From SYHX01 sp049317645 (GTDB taxonomy: Bacteria; Bacteroidota; Bacteroidia; UBA7662), in NCBI GenBank assembly GCA_049317645.1, contig JBMOHV010000019.1, positions 1 through 30,811 of the forward strand: a stretch of DNA of 30,811 bases, in the 5' to 3' direction. Below the pieces are notes generated by a model. That model did no database searches. It saw nothing but the letters and a program-made list of their open reading frames with translations, and was not told the origin of the DNA. Position numbers and translations under genes: made by a program. Below are positions 24,201-30,811 of this stretch, one piece after another; the stretch's first letter is position 1; each line of letters opens with the position of its first letter.

Positions 24201-26024
24201 TTCCAAAGCAAAGGCCGGCTCACCATCTCGTATGGTATCAAAGGGAGCGTGAACATGGCGACCTTGACGCTGTCCGGTTAAGCTGCCGTTGGTGATTGCA
24301 TAATTCCGAGTGTCTCGGGGCAGTCCCAAGGAGTCCAGCAAACGCCTCAGCGCCTGGTGTTGCTGTTCCAAGGGGGCGTCCACATGGTAGGTTAACATCT
24401 GCGCGGCCGCCGGAGATCGTAACACATATTGGAGTTGTTGCCGCTGGGTTTCCATACGGCCCAACAGGTTGCCCCTCTGAACCCCATCCAGCAAGGCGTT
24501 CTGCACGCTAAGAGGAATATTGGCCCCGGCATGCGGGGTGGACAACGTCCCAAACGATGCCACGCCGTGGCAACAACCGTTCAATTCCATTTGTCGCAAG
24601 GCAACACGGGCAATCAGCCCACCCATGCTGGCCCCCAAAACATGCATGGTACTCGGAAAAGAAGGGCTTTGCATGGCCGATCGTGTTGAGTCGGTTATTC
24701 TTTTGACCTGTTCCAAAATCGAGATCAGGGCCAGCGCGTTTTTTTCAACAGACGCATGGTTGGTTTCGTAATCCACAAAAACCAGATCCATGCCTTCCCT
24801 GTCCAACGAATCCAATAGGTGGGGCAATTCCCCCAATTGGGCATAGCGGGCCGGAAAAATTCCCGTACTCATGCTGGCCCAGTTAAGATCCCCGTAACCG
24901 TTTTGATCCCCGGGTACGGATTCAGGGAAACCGTTCACCCAGGTTCCTCCCTCAAAACCCTCCACAAGAATCAATGGTTGTAGCAACCCAAAAGGAGTGT
25001 GACGGGATCGCTTCACAAAGGCCACCGCACGACCGGGGGGCTGACTGCGGTTGGGGTTGCAAGACGGTGTTCCACTCACCAGAATCCGATCCGGATTTCC
25101 CATCTTTAACTCCACCCATTGGAGAGGCAAATGGGTGATGGCATCCCCTAGGTTTTGGCCTACCGCGTTGCGCCACCTCAAGCGCAATGTTTTGGGGCCA
25201 AAGGAAGCATACGACCAGGTGACCAACTGATGCGGATAGACCCTCCTCCATCCATTCCCATCGTCGGTATCCAGCCAAAGCGAGCTGAGGGAATCGTTGC
25301 TGACCCAAAAAGCCTGAGGTATCATTAAACGCAGGGGCTGATGAGCCCTCGTCCCGTACAAGACATCCCGGTCAGCGACCGCCTGCACAAAACGCATCGT
25401 TTTGGACCATCCGCTGAGAACGCGGGCCGTATCCGCTTGCAAGACGGTATCCAACGCCAAATATGGGGGATTGGAACCGGGCGGAAACCACAAGGTATCT
25501 CGAATCCTTTGAGGAGCCAAAGCCAATCGAAGTCGATCGCTCAAACTATCGTAGACCATGTAACCATGATCGATCGCAGAATCCTGAATCTCGCGATAGA
25601 CCAAATTCATAACACGTAATTGCACATCCATGAGGGGTACCCGTTGATAGGTCGCAAGATTCCATTGACCCTGGTAACGAACGGTATCGGCGTATCCGCT
25701 TAGGTGGTTGGGGTGTAAGCGCATGGCGGGAGCGGGATGATAGGCTCCAAAAAAGAAGAGACGGTAGTAGCAATCCCAATCCGTAACATCCGCCGAATCC
25801 TGACGATTCGCGGTGTATCGATCGGGGTTTAATCCGGTGGTGGATCGAAACAGCGAAAGCGGACTACGGTCCACCAGGAATTTTTCGGGGACGTAGGGTT
25901 GTAATAAGTCGTATCGCTGGATATGACGGGTTTCGGCAATGCTTTGGGCCTTCATCCCAAAGACGCCACCTAGGAGGCTGGCAAAGGCCAAAAGAGTGCC
26001 TTTCCAGGGAAGTATTGTTTCCAT
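21267..26024 (-). CDS. Giant exported alpha/beta-hydrolase (PGAP1/lipase-like) with C-terminal right-handed beta-helix
   Basis: This 1585-residue protein has a signal peptide ending around MKAQS (residue 28). Residues 30-330 are beta-rich and of unknown fold. Residues 350-800 form an alpha/beta-hydrolase. PLILVEGFEGG (350-360) is the oxyanion-side strand, LVFVDYETNHASVEKNA (414-430) follows, and the nucleophile elbow is GASMGG with Ser466. TPHAGANIP (496-504) comes next, and HSFVSTVSALNLD near 777 probably supplies the catalytic His. This suggests a secreted esterase, lipase or acyl hydrolase. Residues about 880-1300 are short repeated strands rich in Gly/Ser/Asp/Asn (GSVLEMYPGAVVDLDGDSSLLEIHG), as in parallel beta-helices. 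The end (NPIKPVEEDMVLTW to LAPGIYRVGIQRAGKTTVWVR) looks like a divergent T9SS sorting domain. The substrate is unknown. A weak -7-like CACTTTTG lies just upstream. Confidence 0.8.
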   Translation of the reverse strand: METILPWKGTLLAFASLLGGVFGMKAQSIAETRHIQRYDLLQPYVPEKFLVDRSPLSLFRSTTGLNPDRYTANRQDSADVTDWDCYYRLFFFGAYHPAPAMRLHPNHLSGYADTVRYQGQWNLATYQRVPLMDVQLRVMNLVYREIQDSAIDHGYMVYDSLSDRLRLALAPQRIRDTLWFPPGSNPPYLALDTVLQADTARVLSGWSKTMRFVQAVADRDVLYGTRAHQPLRLMIPQAFWVSNDSLSSLWLDTDDGNGWRRVYPHQLVTWSYASFGPKTLRLRWRNAVGQNLGDAITHLPLQWVELKMGNPDRILVSGTPSCNPNRSQPPGRAVAFVKRSRHTPFGLLQPLILVEGFEGGTWVNGFPESVPGDQNGYGDLNWASMSTGIFPARYAQLGELPHLLDSLDREGMDLVFVDYETNHASVEKNALALISILEQVKRITDSTRSAMQSPSFPSTMHVLGASMGGLIARVALRQMELNGCCHGVASFGTLSTPHAGANIPLSVQNALLDGVQRGNLLGRMETQRQQLQYVLRSPAAAQMLTYHVDAPLEQQHQALRRLLDSLGLPRDTRNYAITNGSLTGQRQGRHVHAPFDTIRDGEPAFALESAVWAPHSFPLPFRSFRDFGSQRMVLFRNQGRIVVHSPRIPAYDTVYLAGNDIQSNFSDIQKQYALYLQGLGALALNRTIHSLAATLFPMLAPWIMASKHSAMLVISHRYRGRLVRAWSDHHQRNRLGVFSVRNTVPRMGLDYAPGDYSTMGMQVSNRFVESVEWVSIHSFVSTVSALNLDTSVFTSALGLNVPFDPKSFERWLHRPHWSETHANDPHAMVYRTWSGTLRNWLRSSMVPMRHITQVTAGDTFQLGWHVLSTPLLPFNSLVRIPSLVLGSGSVLRILAGGNLMVHDVPSLPDLPTNADREIRTLSVACDSVTVDAGSRSLVELGRPLGYRGWEKSCARFGAGSRLVLRSGSRLWIRNGYRLLMDSGSVLEMYPGAVVDLDGDSSLLEIHGQVILHPGTVFRPRGGGRLWVQANGGRSSRWTVYPGASLEMRGRHRDHERLRISGHWSLDEPRMSILLDSCRVRWMPGALWSCAGPVTVRQCRLGQERIGARGGVWTLQGSGDLSMEECELTFMQCALRRLNAPMQRRIRLVGVRFAGNDTGLVTHHSAVDLIHCRFENNRIGWKAFDLLQMNRAFGSAWLANGVGLDLMGQGGARLRLQECRLDSNTNALMSFGVMRVEALCNEWTRNQTAWYAGNTQVWLGDGAMNFFGDNGRALHIEEADLLYLRNGNNTFSGNGTALSGMLSGLALQYLLPQAGGLYGLETQGNRMPYQHPPSLSSLLDWDGNPLVILRGVSPSSSALCMTRQATGGGPSYFRESRIPFVTPWYLDSLNSMLNGLNRGALDLNDPLPAHRQALLQTWNATCSLMEVTCHRWNPYSIPRDAWYGWSLEIMEWCVQGGGGSEPMVLAARTRLKQWKDRCGSTPGGRLVSSASPMGAFEESHELSAWGLGPNPWLRGQNIYWNPIKPVEEDMVLTWHPLVLGRDGQTSLTMQLRPGANPGPDLAPGIYRVGIQRAGKTTVWVRWVVGP

Positions 26025-26143
26025 GGTTCATAAATCAAAAGTGAAGAGTCGACGGCAGGGCAGATTCAAAAAAGCCAACACCTACCCGATGGATCCATCG
26101 AACCAAGGGGCAGCGGCAGATAAGGGTGGCTCTAACCAGTCGG

Positions 26144-26785
26144 TTAGGGCGCCCATGACCACTCCGTCACACGAAGTGGTTCCAATACAAAAACCGTATC
26201 CAAGAAACGGGGAGGCGCGTTGGGCCCAGCCAAGTAGGTACCCTCTACAACCAACGGCGTACCGCTAACCCAAGGGAATGTCCGCACGATCGTATCCGCA
26301 TGATAAATGAACTCCGAGCGGCTCCCTACCAAGAGGTTCATCATGCCACCGGGAGTCATTCCTGTTAAATCAAGTTGCAAACGCAACCACGCCTTCGCGG
26401 GGATTTCGATGCGCAATTGAGTCATCCCGTAACCGCTGATTTGGGGCATATTGGGTGGTTGAACCAAGTGCGGAGGCAAAGAATCCATGAACAAACGCAA
26501 ATGGCTAGGCAACAAATCCGACGACAGGGCGTGATCAAAAGATCCAGAATCATCGGTGCGTAGGCGGGCCAAGGTGTCATACCCGCCCACCAAGGCCGGT
26601 GCACATACCAAAAGGGTCAGGGATTGACCTGGACTTTGTCCGGTTCCCGCCAAGACAACCCTTCCCTCAAAACGGTACGTGGGCTTCCATTCTGCTTCCT
26701 TTGAACAGCCGAAACCCAGGCCTAGCCATGCCCAAACGCCCCATATTCCCCATCGTGACCGGTTTCGTAAATGTTTTGTTAGCAT
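26144..26785 (-). CDS. Probable lipoprotein of unknown function with a carboxypeptidase-regulatory-like domain
   Basis: The 213-residue protein starts MLTKHLRNRSRWGIWGVWAW. It has a basic then hydrophobic N-terminus and LGFGC with Cys27, a plausible but imperfect lipobox because Phe is at -2. The mature part opens with YRFEGRVVLAGTGQSPG and later RTDDSGSFDHAL. That pattern, strand-GxV-PGxx-TDxxGxF, resembles carboxypeptidase-regulatory/transthyretin-like beta sandwiches of Bacteroidota envelope proteins. The rest is beta-rich (RIEIPAKAWLRLQLDL). It lies 119 bases upstream of the giant hydrolase in the same direction and may be co-expressed. I do not recognise a specific family. The stop codon lies in a small CTAACC-AGTC-GGTTAG inverted repeat (26132-26147) without a T-run. 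Confidence 0.65.
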   Translation of the reverse strand: MLTKHLRNRSRWGIWGVWAWLGLGFGCSKEAEWKPTYRFEGRVVLAGTGQSPGQSLTLLVCAPALVGGYDTLARLRTDDSGSFDHALSSDLLPSHLRLFMDSLPPHLVQPPNMPQISGYGMTQLRIEIPAKAWLRLQLDLTGMTPGGMMNLLVGSRSEFIYHADTIVRTFPWVSGTPLVVEGTYLAGPNAPPRFLDTVFVLEPLRVTEWSWAP

Positions 26786-26865
26786 ACCGCAAAATTGCTA
26801 GGCCTTTTGCATTTGATCCGTATGCGAACGCTTCGCAACACTTAGGTTGCTCCGAAGAAATCGTC

Positions 26866-27276
26866 TTAGTTTTCCCGAACAACCCGCACATTCAGCGTGT
26901 TGCCCTTGAAGCAATTGTAAACATTGCCCATTTCAAAATTCATGGCCCATGCATTCGCCGCGGTTACCTCCACGCCGGTATAATACGCCGCTGTTTTGAA
27001 CGAACCTTCATCCTGAACATACAGCTGCTGGTAAATCGCCCGGAGCTCTTCCATGGTCGGGAGCCTCCACTTGCCATCGCCCAATGCAGCGACCGCCGCT
27101 AGGGCATTGTCCCAAGACATGGATTTGGGGAAATCTTCATCGGCCACCCGGAGGGTATTGCCTTTGACCAAAACGGTATAGCCTTTGGAAGTTTTGGACC
27201 AAGGTTTTTGGGCCAACGCCGTCTCTGACAGGCCCAAAAGCCCCATGAGACCCACCAATAATATTGCAAATTTCAT
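26866..27276 (-). CDS. Small exported DUF1566 (Lcl C-terminal domain-like) protein
   Basis: This 136-residue protein has a signal peptide ending near SETALAQ (residues 1-23). The body is a compact version of the DUF1566/Lcl_C fold. Family features are SMSWDNALAAVAAL, WRLPTMEELRAIY (70-82), AYYTGVEVTAANAWAMNFEMG (97-117), and a terminal NVRVVREN. The domain is common in exported bacterial proteins and resembles the FISUMP domain of the protein encoded at 29535-30554. Function is unknown; surface adhesion or assembly roles are only conjecture. ATG 27276 follows a good promoter by about 20 bases. Confidence 0.82.
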   Translation of the reverse strand: MKFAILLVGLMGLLGLSETALAQKPWSKTSKGYTVLVKGNTLRVADEDFPKSMSWDNALAAVAALGDGKWRLPTMEELRAIYQQLYVQDEGSFKTAAYYTGVEVTAANAWAMNFEMGNVYNCFKGNTLNVRVVREN

Positions 27277-27295
27277 ATTCCTAAGAATTTGACAG

Positions 27296-27303
27296 CAAAT
27301 ATA
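27296..27303 (-). promoter_or_regulatory. -7 element of the DUF1566 gene
   Basis: The minus strand reads TATATTTG, a perfect TAnnTTTG match, ending 19 bases before the ATG at 27276. No -33 TTG is present at the standard distance. Confidence 0.55.
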
Positions 27304-27332
27304 CTATACCAATACGCTCCCCGACCCGCGGT

Positions 27333-29531
27333 CTAAGGCGTCCCCTGGGGCTGGTAGGACCCGTTCACATCCCCTTTGCACAGGGCCCGGATCGTCCCTG
27401 GAACCCCAGGGACTCCGGCCATCCACGGTCCGGGGTTGTCGTCCACCCAATCCCCACCCGCAAAACTCCCCACCATTCCGGCGCTTCGGCGATTGACCAA
27501 AAGGGCATCCGTATTGTTGACCGCACCGTTACCGTTCACATCCGCCGCCTTGAATCGCAGGGGGCTCAGCGTCACCAAAGAGGCGAAGGCCCTGCTAATA
27601 CCCAAGGCATCGGTTGCATTGACCCCGCCCCAGGGAACCGCGTAGGTCCAGCTCGGCTGCACGGCCAAGGGACCCACGTTGTTCCAACCAAAAGAACCCA
27701 GCGAATCCGTCAACCCAAAAGCTCGAATTTGCAAAGTCGTATCACGTAGCTCCACCATCGTCCCCCGTAGGGGCGTTCCCGCTGAGTTATCGTAAATCAA
27801 TCGTCCCGATAAGGCATAGCATCCACCAAGGTTTCGAATTTGCCCATTGTAACACAAGAGAGGCAACACCTGACCCTGCCCAACCAGCGCTTGGCATCGA
27901 CTGTTCAAGGTATCCCAAACCAGAACGGGACCCGTCGAAGGACCGTTCACCCCGGCCGGCCAAACCAACCCAAGGCGCATCAGAACCCCCGCATTCCAAG
28001 AAACGGGCGATGCGGATGTCCAATTCAAGATCAAGGAATCGGTGTAAAGTGCGCTCCCCACCGGCGGATAGGCTTGAACCTGCAGTCCGGCCGCTTGGGC
28101 CGCCAAGGAGTTCCATCCTGTCAGCCTCAGCATCCCAGTGGGGAAATCCAGTTTGAGTCGAAGCGAACGAAGCCCCGTGAATTCACTGTTCAAGATATCC
28201 AAACCAAGGCTATCGCCAGCGCATCCTTCCACCGAAGAAAGGTGAACCGCGTTGCTCGCAATCCCCAGAAGGCGCTCGGGTGCAAAGGCGCCGCAAACAG
28301 CTCGCGGGTTCAGCGCCATCACCGACCAGCGGTAAACCCGGTTGCTCAGCAATTGACCCGTACCGTTGTACAAAAAAGTCGTATCGTTCACCCAAATATC
28401 CTCCACCGTGGTTCCCAACCATCGGATCCGTAACACATAAGCCGTGGCACCGGGCACGGCCTTCCAGCGAAACCGCAAATAATGAAGGGGCCTACCGTAG
28501 GTGCTATCCAAGGGTTCGATTAAAGAGGGAACCCCCACCGTCGAATCGTAAACGGGCATGGCAGGGCTTAGCAAATAGGAACGGGGGCCGGTGGATGTGA
28601 CCGTCGCCCGCATGGCCGCCTTTTGTTCCACCGTGAACGAATCCTGGCAGGCATCGTTGGCATAACTCATATACAACCGACCCAGCGGCTGAAAAGCATC
28701 ACTGTTGATATCCACGGCCGCTCCCCCTCCGTTGGGGCAATTCCATCGCGCATCCCGAAAATCCGCCGGTGTATCGCAAAAACGATCCCCTGCCGTTGCA
28801 CAATTGGACGGCAAACGCGGGGCCGTTTCGTTGGGATTGCGGGTGACGCGTTCGGCCCAGGTAGCCTGGGGATTGGATGAGGTTTGGTCAAAGGGATGGG
28901 GCAGGTTCAAAAAATGCCCCATCTCATGCGCAAGGGTTGAATTACCCGGGTTGGAACAAGCCAGGGCCATGTAAATTGCCCCTTGACGGTTGGTCTGGGC
29001 GGGGGACCCCGTGCCGGGATAATACGCAAAGCCACAAAGAGACATGGCCGACAAACTCAAAAAATACACGTTGATACTCCCCGCAACATTGTATTGAGTG
29101 TTGATCTGATCCACGGTCCCAAAATTGGGAAGGTTGTACCAGGCCGAATTGTTTATCAAATTGGGATTGCCTTTCCAGTAAAACTGAATTCCGGTGCTAC
29201 GAAATTTTTGGTTCAATTCACAAAGAATGGTCGCAAAAGTCGAAAGGGGGTAACGACCCGATCCGTTGTTATTCGCCAACAAATGCAATTGGAGGGGGAG
29301 GTAAATGACGGAGGCATTGTTCTCGGTCCCGTACACGGGCTCCAAAAGGCCCTCCCTTCGTAGGTTTTCGATGTACGAAAAAACCGAGGGGGGTGCGGGA
29401 CCTGTTCCGCAGGGTTGAACCGGGTTGGGGGCTTGAGCCAAGGCCGTACCTCTCCCCCATCCCAACACCAAAATCGTTAAAAAAAAGGCGCCTGCGAGCC
29501 CAAAACCAGAAGGAACCCTTTTGAACAACAT
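27333..29531 (-). CDS. Secreted M43-type metalloprotease with fibronectin-like, cohesin-like and dockerin modules
   Basis: This 732-residue protein has a signal peptide ending at about TALAQ (33). The protease domain (45-315) carries the zinc motif HEMGHFLNLPH (His202, Glu203, His206, His212). It also has the RFCDTPAD segment of pappalysin-like M43 enzymes and a Met-turn at LYMSYAND (Met288). A fibronectin-III-like domain spans about 335-430. A cohesin-like domain covers about 434-567, starting CAGDSLGLDILNSEFTGLRSL with LILNWTSASPVSWN. Then comes a Cna-B-like segment (575-625) and a dockerin. The dockerin has GGVNATDALGISRAF (635-649), then DVNGNGAVNNTDALLVNRR (664-682) with Ca-loop spacing, and a terminal KGDVNGS. 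No T9SS sorting domain follows, so the export route is unclear. ATG 29531 lies 3 bases after the FISUMP gene stop, so the two form an operon. Confidence 0.88.
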   Translation of the reverse strand: MLFKRVPSGFGLAGAFFLTILVLGWGRGTALAQAPNPVQPCGTGPAPPSVFSYIENLRREGLLEPVYGTENNASVIYLPLQLHLLANNNGSGRYPLSTFATILCELNQKFRSTGIQFYWKGNPNLINNSAWYNLPNFGTVDQINTQYNVAGSINVYFLSLSAMSLCGFAYYPGTGSPAQTNRQGAIYMALACSNPGNSTLAHEMGHFLNLPHPFDQTSSNPQATWAERVTRNPNETAPRLPSNCATAGDRFCDTPADFRDARWNCPNGGGAAVDINSDAFQPLGRLYMSYANDACQDSFTVEQKAAMRATVTSTGPRSYLLSPAMPVYDSTVGVPSLIEPLDSTYGRPLHYLRFRWKAVPGATAYVLRIRWLGTTVEDIWVNDTTFLYNGTGQLLSNRVYRWSVMALNPRAVCGAFAPERLLGIASNAVHLSSVEGCAGDSLGLDILNSEFTGLRSLRLKLDFPTGMLRLTGWNSLAAQAAGLQVQAYPPVGSALYTDSLILNWTSASPVSWNAGVLMRLGLVWPAGVNGPSTGPVLVWDTLNSRCQALVGQGQVLPLLCYNGQIRNLGGCYALSGRLIYDNSAGTPLRGTMVELRDTTLQIRAFGLTDSLGSFGWNNVGPLAVQPSWTYAVPWGGVNATDALGISRAFASLVTLSPLRFKAADVNGNGAVNNTDALLVNRRSAGMVGSFAGGDWVDDNPGPWMAGVPGVPGTIRALCKGDVNGSYQPQGTP

Positions 29532-29534
29532 GTG

Positions 29535-30554
29535 TTAATCTTTGACGCAACGAACCGAAAAACCAAAGCGTTGATCGTAGCTAACCCGGTCCACCGCCGC
29601 ATTGCCATACCAAATCAAACGGGCCCAGGCCAGGCCAGCTCCGGCTGTGGACGAACTCCACCACCCTCCATAATCCGATAAAGAAAAAAAACTTCCATTG
29701 GTGGCCCGGTAACCACCGGGCAGACCGGTGAATCCGCTGGAATTGGACGCGTTGGTATTGGGTGCGGTCCAGCCTCCCCCGGTGGGTAACATTCCCGTGC
29801 TTTTGAGGGCACCACCCGCCCAAGAATCCCCGCCCAAGAAGGTTACGAGGTTGGTCCAATTCGCATCGGAAGGCACATGCCAACCGGTTGGACATAAACC
29901 CCGACTGTCATTCACCGCATAACCATTGTAAAGCCTGCCGTACGTTGTACCGTTGGTTGTGCTGTTGTTATAATTACACCAGGACCCTGTCGAAGAACTG
30001 TTGGCTTGGGACCAGGTGGTGTTGCTGCTGGTATTTGGGATACTGTTACCGTTCCTGTATCGGCCCACGCGAAGGTTGCTTCTTGTCCAGCATTGTTGAC
30101 CAATTTGAACGGTGTTATAAACATTTCCATCGGTATCGGAAACGGTCGAAGTCCCACACGAAAAAGCAGGCGTCAAAGATCCCGTCAAAAAGGTCACGTC
30201 ATTTCCGTACACCACCACCCCGTTGGTGCCTTTGGCATAGGCCCTTACAAAATAGGTGGTTGAAGGAATCAAACCCCTCAAAACCACCACGAAGGAACCC
30301 AAACCCGAGCCACTTTCGGTTCTGGCATTCCCCATGTTGGGGTTGGGCGTTGTTCCGTAACACAGGCCCCGAAAAAGGACCCCTTGCCCCCCATCGCTGA
30401 GGACATTCCCCCCCACCAAAGCGCTATCCAAACCCACCTGGCTGGGCGCAGTCGTCACCACGGACGGCAAACAAAACGAAGTAGGGTTGGAGTTCTGGGC
30501 TTGCCCCCAAAACGGAGCGGCCACCACAAAGAGACTAAAAATGAGCTTTTTCAT
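29535..30554 (-). CDS. Exported FISUMP-domain protein with fibronectin-like domain
   Basis: This 339-residue protein starts MKKLIFSLFVVAAPFWGQAQ, a classical signal peptide. Residues 30-125 are fibronectin-III/Ig-like (STTYFVRAYAKGTNGVVVYGNDVTF). Residues 138-339 form a FISUMP domain (Fibrobacter succinogenes major paralogous domain). Its features are DTDGNVYNTVQIGQQCW, SNLRVGRYRNGNSIPN, GRLYNGYAV, RGLCPTGWHVPSDANW, GFTGLPGGYR and a terminal FGFSVRCVKD. The domain is widespread in Fibrobacteres and Bacteroidota surface proteins; no biochemical role is established. It is first in an operon with the M43 protease. A T9SS tail is absent. A weak promoter candidate lies at 30575-30584 (TAATCTTTTC with TTTG 17 bases upstream). 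Confidence 0.88.
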   Translation of the reverse strand: MKKLIFSLFVVAAPFWGQAQNSNPTSFCLPSVVTTAPSQVGLDSALVGGNVLSDGGQGVLFRGLCYGTTPNPNMGNARTESGSGLGSFVVVLRGLIPSTTYFVRAYAKGTNGVVVYGNDVTFLTGSLTPAFSCGTSTVSDTDGNVYNTVQIGQQCWTRSNLRVGRYRNGNSIPNTSSNTTWSQANSSSTGSWCNYNNSTTNGTTYGRLYNGYAVNDSRGLCPTGWHVPSDANWTNLVTFLGGDSWAGGALKSTGMLPTGGGWTAPNTNASNSSGFTGLPGGYRATNGSFFSLSDYGGWWSSSTAGAGLAWARLIWYGNAAVDRVSYDQRFGFSVRCVKD

Positions 30555-30726
30555 GCAAACCTGATTAATGAAATGAAAAGATTACCGGTCCGAATTTAAA
30601 CCAAAGTTTTGGTCCTCCATCCAACGACGATGAACGAAAACCAGCCTACGTGGTCATGATGACTCCGTCGTTAAGGACACAGCATCCTCCCATTGCACGT
30701 CATCGTCCTGGGCACACCAGAAAAAA
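30555..30726. other. Intergenic region between the FISUMP gene and the tRNA terminator
   Basis: No gene is supported here. It contains the weak -7-like sequence for the FISUMP gene (30575-30584). It also holds an inverted repeat AACGACG (30623-30629)/CGTCGTT (30666-30672) separated by 36 bases. No start with a believable reading frame was found. Confidence 0.5.
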
Positions 30727-30750
30727 AGCCCACGATTGGGGTCGTGGGCT
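30720..30750 (-). terminator. Intrinsic terminator downstream of tRNA-Pro
   Basis: Minus strand: a 9-bp stem AGCCCACGA/TCGTGGGCT (30742-30750 with 30727-30735) and a 6-base loop, followed by seven U. It lies 12 bases past the tRNA 3' end and insulates the FISUMP operon from the tRNA transcript. Confidence 0.92.
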
Positions 30751-30762
30751 TGATAGGTGATG

Positions 30763-30811
30763 TCGGGGTGGCCAGATTCGAACTGACGGCCTCCTGCTCC
30801 CAAAGCAGGCG
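30763..30811 (-). tRNA. tRNA-Pro (anticodon TGG), 5' part beyond the window
   Basis: The minus strand shows the anticodon stem CCTGC/GCAGG with loop TTTGGGA (anticodon TGG). The T-arm is GTCAG-TTCGAAT-CTGGC. The acceptor 3' strand is CACCCCG with discriminator A at 30763. CCA is not encoded (CAT follows). The D-arm and 5' acceptor strand lie past the right edge. One G-T pair in the T stem is tolerated. Confidence 0.93.

Noticed and set aside
1..30811. CRISPR arrays, insertion sequences, phage genes, toxin-antitoxin pairs, riboswitches
   Set aside because: No regularly spaced repeats, transposase motifs, phage structural genes or recognisable aptamer cores were seen on either strand.

Overview
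The window is a gene-dense chromosomal segment of a member of the Bacteroidota. The evidence is consistent across the window. Promoter -7 elements of the form TAnnTTTG sit before several genes, and Shine-Dalgarno sequences are mostly absent. Lineage-typical families are present: an alternative GlmU-like nucleotidyltransferase, a DUF3127 protein, a fused alpha/beta 2-oxoacid dehydrogenase E1, and secreted proteins with a type IX secretion (T9SS) sorting domain, FISUMP, cohesin-like and dockerin modules. By eye the base composition is slightly above 50% G+C, on the high side for the phylum. I cannot name the genus.

Left part (1-6386, all minus strand): a compact run read from DUF3127 (OB-fold protein with an SSB-like acidic tip) through a DEDDh exonuclease that is open in frame into a lipoprotein, a fused two-domain peptide-type ABC ATPase, RNase R, and a short-chain polyprenyl diphosphate synthase cut by the left edge. 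Gaps are short or negative, so this is probably one operon. Divergent from it (6553-8717, plus) are a metallo-beta-lactamase/beta-CASP RNase-like protein and an SCO-family copper/thioredoxin-like lipoprotein.

Middle part (8748-18870): a PLP aminotransferase and a DUF1573 protein on minus, with a terminator touching the aminotransferase start codon. An E1 alpha-beta fusion lies on plus. Then comes a tightly coupled minus-strand operon, clpC - glmU-like - tpiA - prmA - clpS. Its first and last genes encode the unfoldase and the adaptor of one proteolytic machine.

Right part (18976-30554, all minus): an accessory block of exported proteins. From right to left it holds a FISUMP-domain protein, an M43 metalloprotease with cohesin-like and dockerin modules, a small DUF1566-type protein, a probable lipoprotein, a 1585-residue exported alpha/beta-hydrolase with a beta-helix, and a T9SS cargo protein with OB-like and Ig-like domains. 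The right edge cuts a tRNA-Pro(TGG) gene followed by a strong terminator.

No IS element, CRISPR array, phage gene, rRNA or riboswitch was recognised. No intergenic stretch exceeds about 210 bases. The most unusual items are the in-frame exonuclease/lipoprotein reading frame, the giant hydrolase/beta-helix protein, the protease carrying both cohesin-like and dockerin modules, and the SSB-like tail on the DUF3127 protein beside an exonuclease.
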